This document shows, piece after piece, positions 16,069 to 25,040 of a DNA stretch of 64,000 nucleotides. Made by a program: the position numbers and the translations under genes. Source of the DNA: Dehalococcoidia bacterium (GTDB taxonomy: Bacteria; Chloroflexota; Dehalococcoidia; Bin125). Position 1 is the stretch's first letter; every line of letters begins with the position of its first letter. Location of the stretch: the NCBI GenBank assembly GCA_022825855.1, contig JAJDWB010000010.1:124001-188000 (forward strand), read 5' to 3'. The notes below the pieces were generated by a model. It worked only from the letters and a program-made list of their open reading frames with translations. It did no database searches and was not told the DNA's origin.

Positions 16069-17031
16069 TCAGTGCCACTTCTCCTTGTCGACAACGTTGA
16101 CGAAGTCGCGGCCGTCAACCAGGCGGCGGGCATTCTCGAGGATCAGCTCGAAGCGCCGTTCGGAGATGTTGGCGGCGTCGGCGACCGCGATGTGGGGCGT
16201 GATGATCACGTTCTCCATCTGCCACAGGGGATGGCCTTCGGGCAGCGGCTCGATCTCGAACACGTCCAGACCCGCGCCGGCGATCTCGCCCGCGTCCAGG
16301 GCTGCCACCAGATCGTCCAGCTTGCAGGTCATACCGCGCCCGATGTTGATGAAGTACGCCGTCGCCCTCATCGACGCGAAGCGCTCGGCGTCCCACATGA
16401 ACTCGGTCTCGGGTGTATGCGGGACGGTCGTGACGACAAAGTCCGCCTCCGGCAGTCGAACGTCGAGCTGTGACGGATCGACGATCTCCCCTTCGATCTC
16501 ATATGCCGGGCGTGGGTCAACGCCGATCACGCGGCATCCGAAGGCGGCGCAAAGCCGCGCCGCCTCGGCGCCGATTCCGCCGACACCGTTGATCAGGACG
16601 GTCGAGCTGGAGAGGTCGACGTAGCCGTGCTGGCGTGCGTGGCGGTCCCAGCGGCCCTCGGCCTGGGCGCTCAGGTAGTAGGGCAGCCCCCGCGACAGGG
16701 CCAGCATGTACATGAGGATGTGCTGGGCAATGTGATCGGAGTAGATCCCGCGCGGATTGCTGACCGTGACCGGATGCTGCGCGAGCTCCGGGTAGTACCA
16801 GCCGACGAAGGGGCCGGCGTACGGGTTCTGCAGCAACCGCAGCCGCTCGACATGAGGCAACACCTCGGGCGGAACCCAGCCGTAGGCGGCGTCGGCGTCG
16901 GCGAGCTGCCGGGCGGCATCGGCCTCGTCCTCGACAATGACGACTTCGAGATCGGGCAGCGCCTCCCGCATCCGCGCGGCCCAGACGCGCATGTCATCGT
17001 CAATCGGCGGCAGCATCACGTACTTGGGCAT
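16069..17031 (-). CDS. D-2-hydroxyacid dehydrogenase (second copy)
   Basis: 320 residues. NAD-binding motif INGVGGIGAEAARLCAAFG, catalytic Arg in INIGRGMTCK, Glu in LDVFEIEPLPEGHPLW, and His in ITPHIAVADAAN. It is only distantly similar to the 13049 gene, so the two probably act on different substrates. First gene of the minus-strand unit; AAGGA precedes its ATG. A 98-bp divergent promoter region separates it from the LLM gene at 17130. Confidence 0.9.
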   Translation of the reverse strand: MPKYVMLPPIDDDMRVWAARMREALPDLEVVIVEDEADAARQLADADAAYGWVPPEVLPHVERLRLLQNPYAGPFVGWYYPELAQHPVTVSNPRGIYSDHIAQHILMYMLALSRGLPYYLSAQAEGRWDRHARQHGYVDLSSSTVLINGVGGIGAEAARLCAAFGCRVIGVDPRPAYEIEGEIVDPSQLDVRLPEADFVVTTVPHTPETEFMWDAERFASMRATAYFINIGRGMTCKLDDLVAALDAGEIAGAGLDVFEIEPLPEGHPLWQMENVIITPHIAVADAANISERRFELILENARRLVDGRDFVNVVDKEKWH

Positions 17032-17096
17032 GTTCAGTCCTTGCTCTGCGCTTGGGCGAGTCTCAGGCTACCTCGGGACGTGCATCGCTCAGCGGC

Positions 17097-17102
17097 TACC
17101 AT
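17097..17102 (+). promoter_or_regulatory. putative -10 box TACCAT for the LLM pair
   Basis: Lies 28 nt before the ATG at 17130, with CAGGGAG as ribosome site. The rest of the 98-bp divergent spacer shows no other clear site. Confidence 0.35.
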
Positions 17103-17129
17103 CAACGGGCAAACCAGGGAGTAGCGATT

Positions 17130-18197
17130 ATGGCCGTGGAATTCTGGACCATGGGCGGTGGCCGCCCGACGAGCGACGATCCATCCGTCTTCAGCGGCGT
17201 GCAGATGGCCGTCGAGGCCGAGACGCTCGGCTACGACGGCATCGTCTGGGTGGACAGCCAGAACCTCGCCCCCGACTGTTACGTCTCGATGGCGCTGGCG
17301 GCCCACGCCACCTCTCGCATCCAGCTCGGCACGGGCGTCACCAACTCCTACACGCGGCACCCCGCGATCACGGCGTCCGCGATTGCCAGTATTCAGGCCG
17401 AAAGTCGTGGTCGGGCCCATATGGGCATCGGCCGGGGCGACTCGGCGCTGGCACACCTGGGACTCGCCCCGCACGGCGTGCGAGAGTTCGAGCAGTACCT
17501 GATTCAACTCCAGGCCTACCTGCGCGGCGACGAGGTGCAGTTCGGCGAATCCGACGTCGACGCGTTGGGTCTGGCCGACACCCCCCAGGCCAGCCGCATC
17601 CACTACATGCCGCAGATGGGAACCAAGGTCCCGGTCGATGTGGCCGCGACCGGACCTCGAGTGATCCAGGCGGCGGCCCGCCACGCCGATCGGGTCAGCT
17701 TCAATCTCGGCGCCGATGTCGAGCGCACCCTCTGGGGCATGGAGGTCGCACGCGAAGCTCGTTCCGAGGCCGGCCTCGATCCGGAAATCCCCTTCGCCGC
17801 CTACATCCCGCTGGCCGTGCACGACGACCCGGAGCAGGCGATGCGGATCGGCGCGGGCCAGGTCTCGCTGTTCGCGCGCTTTTCCAGCATGTACGGAACC
17901 GTGATCGGGCCGGCCAGCGACCAGCAGGCGCAGGTCCTGACCGACATCCACGACCACTACGACATGCACGGACACGGCCGTCCGGGCAGCGCCCAGGCCG
18001 GCGTAATCCCGACCGAGTTCGAGCGCTCCTTCGGCATCTTCGGTCCGCCCGACTACTGCGTCCAACGCATCGGCGAGCTGATCGAGACGGGCGTCGACCG
18101 CTTCATCTTCCGCGGCTCGCCGCTCGATCCGAGCGATCCGGACACCGAGTCGAGCGTGCGCTTCACGCAAGAGGTCGTGCCACAACTGAAGGGATAG
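17130..18197 (+). CDS. LLM-class flavin/F420-dependent oxidoreductase (tandem copy 1)
   Basis: 355 residues, ATG after CAGGGAG. FWTMGGG start, WVDSQNLAPDCYV, LGTGVTNSYTRHPA, MGIGRGDSALAHLGLAP, VPVDVAATGPRVI and FGPPDYCVQRIGEL identify the LLM fold with the DSQ motif shared by all four related genes here. It forms a tandem pair with the gene 5 nt downstream and is well separated in sequence from the 9646/11200 pair. The substrate is unknown. Confidence 0.87.
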   Translation: MAVEFWTMGGGRPTSDDPSVFSGVQMAVEAETLGYDGIVWVDSQNLAPDCYVSMALAAHATSRIQLGTGVTNSYTRHPAITASAIASIQAESRGRAHMGIGRGDSALAHLGLAPHGVREFEQYLIQLQAYLRGDEVQFGESDVDALGLADTPQASRIHYMPQMGTKVPVDVAATGPRVIQAAARHADRVSFNLGADVERTLWGMEVAREARSEAGLDPEIPFAAYIPLAVHDDPEQAMRIGAGQVSLFARFSSMYGTVIGPASDQQAQVLTDIHDHYDMHGHGRPGSAQAGVIPTEFERSFGIFGPPDYCVQRIGELIETGVDRFIFRGSPLDPSDPDTESSVRFTQEVVPQLKG

Positions 18198-18202
18198 GTC
18201 TC

Positions 18203-19276
18203 ATGGCCGCCGAGTTCTGGACATCAGGCCGAGGACGCGCGTCGAGTGGCGATCCGTCCGTATTCACATCGGCCAGACAGGCACAGCGCGCTGAAGAGCT
18301 GGGCTTTGACGGGATTACCTTTGTCGACAGCCAGAATCGGGCCAGCGATTGTTATGTCGCGCTGACCGCTGCGGCGCACGCGACCTCCAACCTCAAGCTG
18401 GGCACCGGCGTGACCAACTCGTACACGCGGCATCCGGCCGTGACCGCCTCGGCGATTGCGGCGATCCAGGCGGAGAGCGGCGGCCGCGCCTATCTCGGCA
18501 TCGGGCGCGGCGACTCGGCGCTGGCCCATCTCGGACTCGCGCCTCACGCGGTGCCGAAGTTCGAACAGTACCTGGAGCAGCTCCAGGGCTACCTGCGCGG
18601 TGAGGACGTGGCGTTCGGCGAAACCGATGTCCACGTCCTGGGCCTCGCCGACACGCCCGAAGCCAGCCGTCTCGAGTGGCTCGAGCTGTCCTACACCAAG
18701 GTCCCGGTCGATGTCGCCGCCACCGGACCGCGCGTGATCGCTGCGGCCGCTCGTCACGCCGAGCAGGTCAGCCTGGCCGTCGGCGCCGACCCCGAGCGCA
18801 TCAAGTGGGGCATGGATGTCGCTGGGCAAGCTCGATCGACAGCCGGCCTCGATCCTGACGACATCTCATTCGCCGCGTACGTGCCCACGGTGGTCCACGA
18901 CGACGCGGAGACCGCGCTTTCGATTGGCTCGGCGGGACTCTCGTTGTTCGCGCGCTTCTCAAACATGTACGGCGAGATTGTGGGGCCGGTTTCGGAGACC
19001 CAGCGCGACGTGCTGACCAAAATCCACGACAGCTACGACATGCACGGTCACGCGCGGGAGGGCAGTCCGCAGTCGGCTCAGGTCACTCAGGAGTTCGCCG
19101 GCACCTTCGGTGTCTTCGGTCCGCCCGACTACTGCGTCCAGCGCCTCGGTGAACTGATCGATCTGGGCGTCGAGCGCTTCATGATCGCCGGCACCACACT
19201 CGACCCCAGCCACCCCTACTCAGAGTGCAGCGAGCGTTTCGTCGGCGAGGTGATGCCGCAGTTGAAGAAGATCTGA
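18203..19276 (+). CDS. LLM-class flavin/F420-dependent oxidoreductase (tandem copy 2)
   Basis: 357 residues, starting at MAAEFW; GGGATAGG lies just upstream. An open frame runs 1.26 kb further upstream through the first copy, but that part is antibiased sequence in another frame and not coding. Matching segments with copy 1 along the full length (FVDSQNRASDCYV, LGTGVTNSYTRHPAVTA, LGIGRGDSALAHLGLAP, FGPPDYCVQRLGELIDLG) show a tandem duplication. It ends 1 nt before the convergent epoxide-hydrolase-like gene. Confidence 0.87.
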   Translation: MAAEFWTSGRGRASSGDPSVFTSARQAQRAEELGFDGITFVDSQNRASDCYVALTAAAHATSNLKLGTGVTNSYTRHPAVTASAIAAIQAESGGRAYLGIGRGDSALAHLGLAPHAVPKFEQYLEQLQGYLRGEDVAFGETDVHVLGLADTPEASRLEWLELSYTKVPVDVAATGPRVIAAAARHAEQVSLAVGADPERIKWGMDVAGQARSTAGLDPDDISFAAYVPTVVHDDAETALSIGSAGLSLFARFSNMYGEIVGPVSETQRDVLTKIHDSYDMHGHAREGSPQSAQVTQEFAGTFGVFGPPDYCVQRLGELIDLGVERFMIAGTTLDPSHPYSECSERFVGEVMPQLKKI

Positions 19277-19277
19277 T

Positions 19278-20429
19278 TCAGGCCGTTGCCGCCTCATCGA
19301 GGAAGCGCAAGAGCAAGTCGGCGACCGCTTCTGGCTGCTCCTGCTGGACCCAGTGGCCTGCGCCGTCGACCAGGTGCCGGCCGAGCAGCTTCGTGCAGGC
19401 CGTCGGCATCCGATCGAACGCGCCCGGCGACTGGTAGACGCCCCAGTCGGACGCGCCGCCGATGAAGGCGGCCGGCACATCGATCGTCTTGCCGTGGAAG
19501 AGTTGGAGTTGGGCCAGGCACCCCGGATCGCGGGTGGCGCGGTACCAGTTGAGGCCGCCCTGGAATCCGTTGCGCTGGTACTCGCGGGCGTACACGGCGA
19601 GTTCGTCCTCCGTGAGCCAGGCGCAGTTGGCAATCTCGTCGGCCGACGGCATCTCGTGCGCAACGGTGGTCGGCATATCTTCCGCGAGGTCCATCACGTA
19701 GTAGGTCGGCACCTTGGCCAATTCGGTCGCGGTCCAGGCTTCGAGCGGATGGGGCTGGTTCTGCTGCCAGTCGGCGCTCTTGTGGTGGTAGTAGGCGCGC
19801 AGGAAGTCGTGGACGCCCTGCGGCGCGTTGGTCATGTCGGCGTCGGCGGGGCGGGTGCAGTAGTAGAGCTGGTAGTGCTTGCGCGGCCGCTCCAGCCGGG
19901 CCAGGTCGTCGGCGACGCTCGCCGATCCCACCGCGCCCGATCCGCGCGCCTCACCCGACGCCAGCGCGGGCGGCCCCTGCCACGGCCCGCTCATGGTCAC
20001 GACCGAGTGAAACAGGTCGGGCCGGATTAGTGCGCAGTACGCCGCCACCGGCGAGCCGAAGTCGTGGCCGATCACGCCGTCGACGCTGTCCCAGCCCAAC
20101 GCGCCGATCAGCCCCACGGCGTCGCGAGTCAGATTGAGCATCCCAAAGGGAATCAGGCTGTCGTCGTAGTTGGCCGTCCAGCCGGTCGTACGTCCGTATC
20201 CGCGCTGGTCGGGCGCGACGACATGGAAGCCGGCCTCGGCCAGCAGCGGCATCACCTTGCGCCAGCTGTAGGCGATCTCAGGAAACCCATGCAGCATGAG
20301 CAGCCGCGGGCGATCCTCGCCCCGTCCCGCTTCGAGGATGTGCATCGTCAGGCCGTTGACGCCTTCGACGAATCGCGAGCGGATTGAGGCGTCCAGCGTT
20401 TCGGCGCCGTAGCCGAGTTGTTCTGTCAT
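19278..20429 (-). CDS. epoxide-hydrolase-like alpha/beta hydrolase
   Basis: 383 residues. HGFPEIAYSW is the HGXP oxyanion motif of epoxide hydrolases and haloalkane dehalogenases; VIGHDFGSP has an Asp nucleophile rather than Ser; GAGHWVQQEQP carries the His. A cap insertion of about 150 residues includes the expected Tyr-rich part (YYHHKSADW). Asp nucleophile plus HGXP makes epoxide hydrolysis the best guess, which would suit epoxides made by the neighbouring monooxygenases (inference). Its ATG directly follows the TGA of the enoyl-CoA hydratase gene. Confidence 0.82.
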   Translation of the reverse strand: MTEQLGYGAETLDASIRSRFVEGVNGLTMHILEAGRGEDRPRLLMLHGFPEIAYSWRKVMPLLAEAGFHVVAPDQRGYGRTTGWTANYDDSLIPFGMLNLTRDAVGLIGALGWDSVDGVIGHDFGSPVAAYCALIRPDLFHSVVTMSGPWQGPPALASGEARGSGAVGSASVADDLARLERPRKHYQLYYCTRPADADMTNAPQGVHDFLRAYYHHKSADWQQNQPHPLEAWTATELAKVPTYYVMDLAEDMPTTVAHEMPSADEIANCAWLTEDELAVYAREYQRNGFQGGLNWYRATRDPGCLAQLQLFHGKTIDVPAAFIGGASDWGVYQSPGAFDRMPTACTKLLGRHLVDGAGHWVQQEQPEAVADLLLRFLDEAATA

Positions 20430-21218
20430 TCAGCGGCCCTTGAACTGGGGAGTGCGCTTCTCCATGAAGGCCTTGGGACCTTCGATCGCGTCTTCGCTGC
20501 CGAAGGCTCGGGCTCCGAGCAAGGACTCGAGGCTCCACGCCTGCTCCCACGACATGCCCATCGCGCCGCGCACGGCAATCTCCTTGGCGGTGCGTACCGC
20601 AAGCGGTCCATTGGCGCAGATCAGGTCGGCGATGGCGTGGGCGGTCGGCATCAGGTCTTCAAGCGGAACGACGCGGTTGATCAGTCCGCAGTGCAACGCC
20701 TCCTGCGCCGACATCCGCCTGCCGGTCAGGATCAACTCCATCGCCCAGGCCCAGGGAATCTGGCGCGGCAGGCGGATATGCGCGCCCTGATCGGGGACGA
20801 TGCCCCAGCGCACCTCCTGCAAGCCAAACTCGGCATGCTCGGCGGCGACGCGGATGTCGGTCCCGAGCATGTACTCGAGCCCGCCGGCGATGCAGTAACC
20901 GTTGACGGCCGAGATGATCGGTTTGAAGACGTGGTGTAGGTTGCGCGTGTCTTGGACGCGGAGCGGATTGTCGCGCGCGCCGGCCGACTTCGCAGGAATC
21001 GTGCTGCCCAGGTCGGCGCCGGCGCAGAATGCGCGCTCACCGGCGCCGGTGATGATCGCAACCCAGATGTCGGGATCGTTGTTGAAATCCTCGGTGGCGT
21101 CGCGCAGCAGCCGCAACAGGTCCTGCGACATTGCGTTCATCCGCTCGGGGCGGTTGAACGTGATTACGCAGCGGCGGTTGGCGGGGTCCTTCTCGTAGAT
21201 CAGCGGTTCGTCGGTCAT
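20430..21218 (-). CDS. enoyl-CoA hydratase/isomerase (tandem copy 1)
   Basis: 262 residues from the ATG preceded by AAGGAG; the open frame extends 60 codons upstream into non-coding sequence. Crotonase motifs: ITFNRPERMNAM, GAGERAFCAGADLG (oxyanion hole), VNGYCIAGGLEYMLGTDIR and EVRWGIVPDQGAHIRLPRQIP with the catalytic region. It hydrates enoyl-CoA or isomerizes related thioesters. The 61 C-terminal residues match copy 2 at 56 positions, far above the rest, suggesting recent gene conversion. Confidence 0.92.
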   Translation of the reverse strand: MTDEPLIYEKDPANRRCVITFNRPERMNAMSQDLLRLLRDATEDFNNDPDIWVAIITGAGERAFCAGADLGSTIPAKSAGARDNPLRVQDTRNLHHVFKPIISAVNGYCIAGGLEYMLGTDIRVAAEHAEFGLQEVRWGIVPDQGAHIRLPRQIPWAWAMELILTGRRMSAQEALHCGLINRVVPLEDLMPTAHAIADLICANGPLAVRTAKEIAVRGAMGMSWEQAWSLESLLGARAFGSEDAIEGPKAFMEKRTPQFKGR

Positions 21219-21249
21219 CGTGTTGCTCCTTCTCACAGAATGGTTGGAA

Positions 21250-22038
21250 CTAGCGGCCCTTGAAGACGGGGTCGCGCTTCTCCATGAATGCGCGCGGGCC
21301 TTCAACGGCGTCCTCGCTGCCGAAGGCGCGGGCTCCGAGCAGTGATTCCAGGCTCCAGGCCTGCTCCCACGACATGCCCATCGCGCCGCGCACGGCAATC
21401 TCTTTGGCCGTGCGCACGGCGAGCGGACCGTTACGGCAGATCAGGTCGGCGATGCCGTGGGCCGTCTCCATCAACCGGTCGGCTGGCACCACGCGATTGA
21501 TCAGGCCGCATTGCAGCGCTTCGGCGGCGGACAGCCGTCGGCCGGTGAGCAGGATCTCCATCGCCCAGCACCAAGGAATCTGGCGGGGCAGGCGGATGTG
21601 CGAACCGCCAATCGGGATGATCCCCCAGCGCACTTCCTGCAGGCCGAACTCGGCGTGTTCGGCGGCAACCCGGATATCGGTTCCGAGCATGAACTCAAGT
21701 CCGCCGGCGATGCAGTAGCCGTTGACAGCGGCAATCACAGGCTTGTGAACGTCATGGAGGTTGCGCGTCTCGTTGACCCTGAGCGGTTCTTCCCGCGTCG
21801 CCTGGGTCGCGTTGGGAATCGTACTGCCCAGATCGGCGCCGGCGCAGAACGCGCGCTCACCTGCGCCGGTGACAATCAGCACCCAGAGATCCGGATCGTT
21901 CCTGAAGTCCGCAATCGCTTCGCGCATCAGCGCCTGCAGGTCGGGACTCATGGCGTTCATCCGCTCGGGGCGATTGAAAGTCACCAGTGCGCGGCGGTTG
22001 GCATGATCGGGTTCATAGAGCAAAGGCGGTTCGGGCAT
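21250..22038 (-). CDS. enoyl-CoA hydratase/isomerase (tandem copy 2)
   Basis: 262 residues from the ATG after GGAG. The upstream 28 codons of the open frame are not used. Same crotonase motifs as copy 1: VTFNRPERMNAM, GAGERAFCAGADLG, VNGYCIAGGLEFMLG, EVRWGIIPIGGSHIRLPRQIP. The main differences are near residues 75-90 and 145-160, where acyl-chain contacts lie, so substrate range may differ. It is 31 nt upstream of copy 1, and the epoxide-hydrolase-like gene follows, forming one unit. Confidence 0.92.
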   Translation of the reverse strand: MPEPPLLYEPDHANRRALVTFNRPERMNAMSPDLQALMREAIADFRNDPDLWVLIVTGAGERAFCAGADLGSTIPNATQATREEPLRVNETRNLHDVHKPVIAAVNGYCIAGGLEFMLGTDIRVAAEHAEFGLQEVRWGIIPIGGSHIRLPRQIPWCWAMEILLTGRRLSAAEALQCGLINRVVPADRLMETAHGIADLICRNGPLAVRTAKEIAVRGAMGMSWEQAWSLESLLGARAFGSEDAVEGPRAFMEKRDPVFKGR

Positions 22039-22135
22039 GGCGGACTCCGGAGATGCCTGACAGGGTCTACGCAGAAGATACGCGCAGGGCGGCGTAACCC
22101 GGTAGCACCCCTCCCCGGCCACCCCGTCCTGCGCA

Positions 22136-22141
22136 TAGGCT
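22136..22141 (+). promoter_or_regulatory. putative -10 box TAGGCT for the DUF3179 gene
   Basis: Lies 28 nt before the ATG at 22170, followed by a GGCGGAG ribosome site. Confidence 0.4.
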
Positions 22142-22169
22142 GGAGTGAGCGGGCGTGAGGGGCGGAGAC

Positions 22170-23759
22170 ATGCGATTCATCATCCTGTGGCTGGCTGCGG
22201 CGGCGTTGCTGGTGTCGGCGTTCGGCTGCAGCGGATCGGATGCCCAGCCCGAAGCCGCGACCGAGCAGGAGGTAGAGCAATCGGCATCGACCGACACCCA
22301 GTCAGCACCCGCGGAGCCCTCTGAGGATGAAGCACAGCAGCAGGCAGACGGTCAAAGGCAAGCAGCGACAAGCAACACAGCGGCACAAAACGCCGGCGAA
22401 CCGCAGGCCGAGCCTCAAGCTGAGGAGCAGGAGAGCCCCGGGTTCGACCCGGACGCAGCCGAGCTGTGGCGCATGATCTACTGGGGCCCCGACGATGGAT
22501 TCTTCGGCGTTCTGCTGCCGATCCCCTCGGCGGTGCAGCACCTGCTCGACGACTTGCTGACGTCCGACTCGCCGGCGGCCGACAAGTACATCGTTGATCT
22601 GGCCGCATACCCGAATCCGTTCCGCGATCAGGTCATGCAGCATCTGGCGGTTCGCTACGGCATCCGACTGCAGACGGTGTACGACTATCCGGAGATCTGG
22701 GAGTTCGATCCCGACGACTCGACGACGCAGGCGTACCTGCGATTCAAGCAGGACCTCTTTGCCGCAAGCCTGAAAGACATGTCGCTGTTTCTCGACCCGG
22801 AGGCTGAGCGCACGATTGATGCGCGGGAAGTGATGTGGGGTGGAGTGAACATCGACGGCATTCCCCCGCTCGAGCATCCGACGCAGATCTGGCCCGACGA
22901 AGCGGCCGACTGGATCCTGGACAGCGACATCGTCGTCGGCGTGGAACTCAACGGCGACACGCGCGCGTATCCAATCCGGATCATCGCCTGGCACGAAATG
23001 GTCAACGACACGATTGGCGGGATTCCGGTCTCGCTGGCCTACTGCACGCTCTGCGGCTCACCCATCCTGTTTGATGGCCGCTTCGGAAGCGAGGTCTACC
23101 GATTCGGCACGAGCGGCCTGTTGTACCGCTCGAACAAGCTGATGTACGACCGCAACACGCGCACGCTCTGGAACCAGTTCACCGGCCGCCCGGCGTGGGG
23201 TCCCCTGGCCGGGGATGACATTCGGCTTGAGGTCTTGCCGGTCGTGGTCTCGACCTGGGCCGACTGGTACGCGCAGCATCCGGACACGACGGTGCTGGAT
23301 ATCGAGACCGGCTTCGTTCGCGACTACGGTTCAGGCGTCGCCTACAACGACTACTTCAACACCTCACTGACGTGGTTCAACGTGCCGGTCGTGGACGGCC
23401 GGCTGGCTCAGAAGGACGATGTGTACGTCGTGCGGATCGGCGACGAGCTGACCGCGTATCCAATCAAGGTGCTTGCCAGAGACATACTGATCCAGGACGA
23501 AGTCGGGGGAGTGCCGATCGTCGTGATCGCGACAGCCGAACGGGCCGGCGGCCGCTCATACGAGTCGGGAGAGGTCAGGTTCGCCTCGGCCGATCCGGGC
23601 GCGGGCACCCTGCTGGACAGCGAAGGCCAGATGTGGACGATCAGCGAGAACAGCCTGCTCGGCCCGGACGGCCAGTCGCTGCCCAGAGTCGGCGGGCACA
23701 ACGCCTATTGGTTCGCGGTCACCAATCAGACCGACAACGGCCGGCTCTGGGAGGGTTGA
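22170..23759 (+). CDS. DUF3179 domain lipoprotein
   Basis: 529 residues. ATG at 22170 follows GGCGGAG and gives an immediate signal peptide (IILWLAAAALLVSAFGC) with a lipobox Cys. A Gln/Glu/Ala-rich linker spans about residues 25-95. The C-terminal half is DUF3179: VELNGDTRAYPIRIIAWHEM, LAYCTLCGSPILFDG with the conserved CXXC, and a second half-domain around VVRIGDELTAYPIKV. DUF3179 proteins are exported and of unknown function. It lies divergent to the hydratase genes and convergent to the acyl-CoA dehydrogenase. Confidence 0.9.
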   Translation: MRFIILWLAAAALLVSAFGCSGSDAQPEAATEQEVEQSASTDTQSAPAEPSEDEAQQQADGQRQAATSNTAAQNAGEPQAEPQAEEQESPGFDPDAAELWRMIYWGPDDGFFGVLLPIPSAVQHLLDDLLTSDSPAADKYIVDLAAYPNPFRDQVMQHLAVRYGIRLQTVYDYPEIWEFDPDDSTTQAYLRFKQDLFAASLKDMSLFLDPEAERTIDAREVMWGGVNIDGIPPLEHPTQIWPDEAADWILDSDIVVGVELNGDTRAYPIRIIAWHEMVNDTIGGIPVSLAYCTLCGSPILFDGRFGSEVYRFGTSGLLYRSNKLMYDRNTRTLWNQFTGRPAWGPLAGDDIRLEVLPVVVSTWADWYAQHPDTTVLDIETGFVRDYGSGVAYNDYFNTSLTWFNVPVVDGRLAQKDDVYVVRIGDELTAYPIKVLARDILIQDEVGGVPIVVIATAERAGGRSYESGEVRFASADPGAGTLLDSEGQMWTISENSLLGPDGQSLPRVGGHNAYWFAVTNQTDNGRLWEG

Positions 23760-23768
23760 GCATCGCTC

Positions 23769-23794
23769 GAGTCGCCCATCGGAACGAGCGACTC
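23769..23794. terminator. putative bidirectional hairpin between convergent genes
   Basis: GAGTCGC (23769-23775) pairs with GCGACTC (23788-23794) around a 12-nt loop, in the 54-bp gap between two convergent genes. No U-run, so only possibly a terminator. Confidence 0.4.
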
Positions 23795-23813
23795 CCGGTG
23801 CGCCTCTTCGGCC

Positions 23814-24995
23814 CTACGACCTCGGCAGGCCGAGTCCCCGCGTGGCGATGATATTGCGCTGGATCTCGTTGGTGCCGGAGTAGATCGTGCTGGGCACCGC
23901 GAGCAGGTACTGCTCGGGCATGTCGCCGGCCCAGGGCGCGGTCGGCTCCTCGGGGATGAGCTGCCCTGAGAGGCCGAACATCTTGATCCCGTAGTTGTAG
24001 ATCCGCTGACCCAGTTCGGACTGGAAGATCTTGATCACCGAAGCTTCGTAGTTGGGCACGTTGCCGGTCGCCTGGATGTGACCGATACGGTAGCCGAGGT
24101 ACTTGGCCACGTTGTTAGCCACGACCAGGTCGGTCAGTCCGATGCGGTACCGCTCGCGCTCCTCGGCCGAGCCGTTCTGCAGCTCCTCGGTCATGCCCTC
24201 AAGGGTCTTGCGCTGGCCGGCGGTCGTCCCGATCCCGGAACGCTCGAAGTCGAGCAAGGTCATGCCGACATACCAGCCGCGATTCTCCTCGCCGATGCGA
24301 TTCTTGGCCGGGACGCGAACGTCCTCGAAAAACACCTCGTTGAAGTGGTGGCGTCCAGCCATGTTGATCAGCGGGCGGACCGAGAGACCAGGGGTGTTCT
24401 TGATGTCGTCAATCAGCAGGAAGGAGATGCCCCGGTGCTTGGGCGCGTCGGGGTCGGTGCGGACGAGACAGAACATCTGGTTGGCGCGGTGACCGCCCGA
24501 GGTCCAGATCTTCTGGCCGTTGATGATGTAGTCGTCACCGTCGCGCACGGCGCGGGTCTGCAGCGAAGCGAGGTCGGAACCGGAGCCAGGCTCGGAGTAG
24601 CCCTGGCACCAGATGTGCTCACCGGAGGTGATCTTCGGCAGGTACTCGGCCTTCTGCTCGTCGGAGCCGTGGATGATCAGGGTCGGGCCAATCATGCCCA
24701 CGCCGAAGCCGCGCGTACCGGTGTCAGGTGCGCCGTGGTAGCCGAACTCCTCGTTGAAGACGATCTGCTCGTAGATCGAGGCGCCCAGGCCGCCGTATTC
24801 CTTCGGCCAGGCTGGAGCAATCCAGCCGCGGTCGGCGAGTTTGCGGTTGAAGTCGACGGCGTTGTTGAAGTCTTCTTCGTTCTCTCGTGCTCCGCCGGGT
24901 CCCTCCGACGAAGCGGGTTCGGGGATATTGTCGAGCAGGAATTGGCGGACCTCGCCGCGCAGGGTCTCTTCGGCCTCGGAGAATCGCAGTTCCAT
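23814..24995 (-). CDS. acyl-CoA dehydrogenase
   Basis: 393 residues. N-terminal helical domain with PAWPKEYGGLGAS; middle domain with the FAD-contacting motif QGYSEPGSGSDLASLQTRA and IINGQKIWTSGGH; C-terminal domain ending SGTNEIQRNIIATRGLGLPR, the terminal signature of the family. It oxidizes an acyl-CoA to the enoyl-CoA, passing electrons to ETF. With the enoyl-CoA hydratases it suggests beta-oxidation-like catabolism. The catalytic-base position is not assigned with confidence. Confidence 0.95.
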   Translation of the reverse strand: MELRFSEAEETLRGEVRQFLLDNIPEPASSEGPGGARENEEDFNNAVDFNRKLADRGWIAPAWPKEYGGLGASIYEQIVFNEEFGYHGAPDTGTRGFGVGMIGPTLIIHGSDEQKAEYLPKITSGEHIWCQGYSEPGSGSDLASLQTRAVRDGDDYIINGQKIWTSGGHRANQMFCLVRTDPDAPKHRGISFLLIDDIKNTPGLSVRPLINMAGRHHFNEVFFEDVRVPAKNRIGEENRGWYVGMTLLDFERSGIGTTAGQRKTLEGMTEELQNGSAEERERYRIGLTDLVVANNVAKYLGYRIGHIQATGNVPNYEASVIKIFQSELGQRIYNYGIKMFGLSGQLIPEEPTAPWAGDMPEQYLLAVPSTIYSGTNEIQRNIIATRGLGLPRS

Positions 24996-25040
24996 CGTGT
25001 GTGCCTCACTATCCCGATTGGCGGGACTTGCTGAACTTCC

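Noticed and set aside
13010-16624. 1204-codon open frame on the plus strand
   Set aside because: Antisense to four recognised minus-strand enzymes and lacks family resemblance or ribosome site.
16937-18202. Long N-terminal extension of the LLM gene at 18203
   Set aside because: It is out-of-frame reading of the preceding LLM gene; the ATG at 18203 aligns with the paralogue start.
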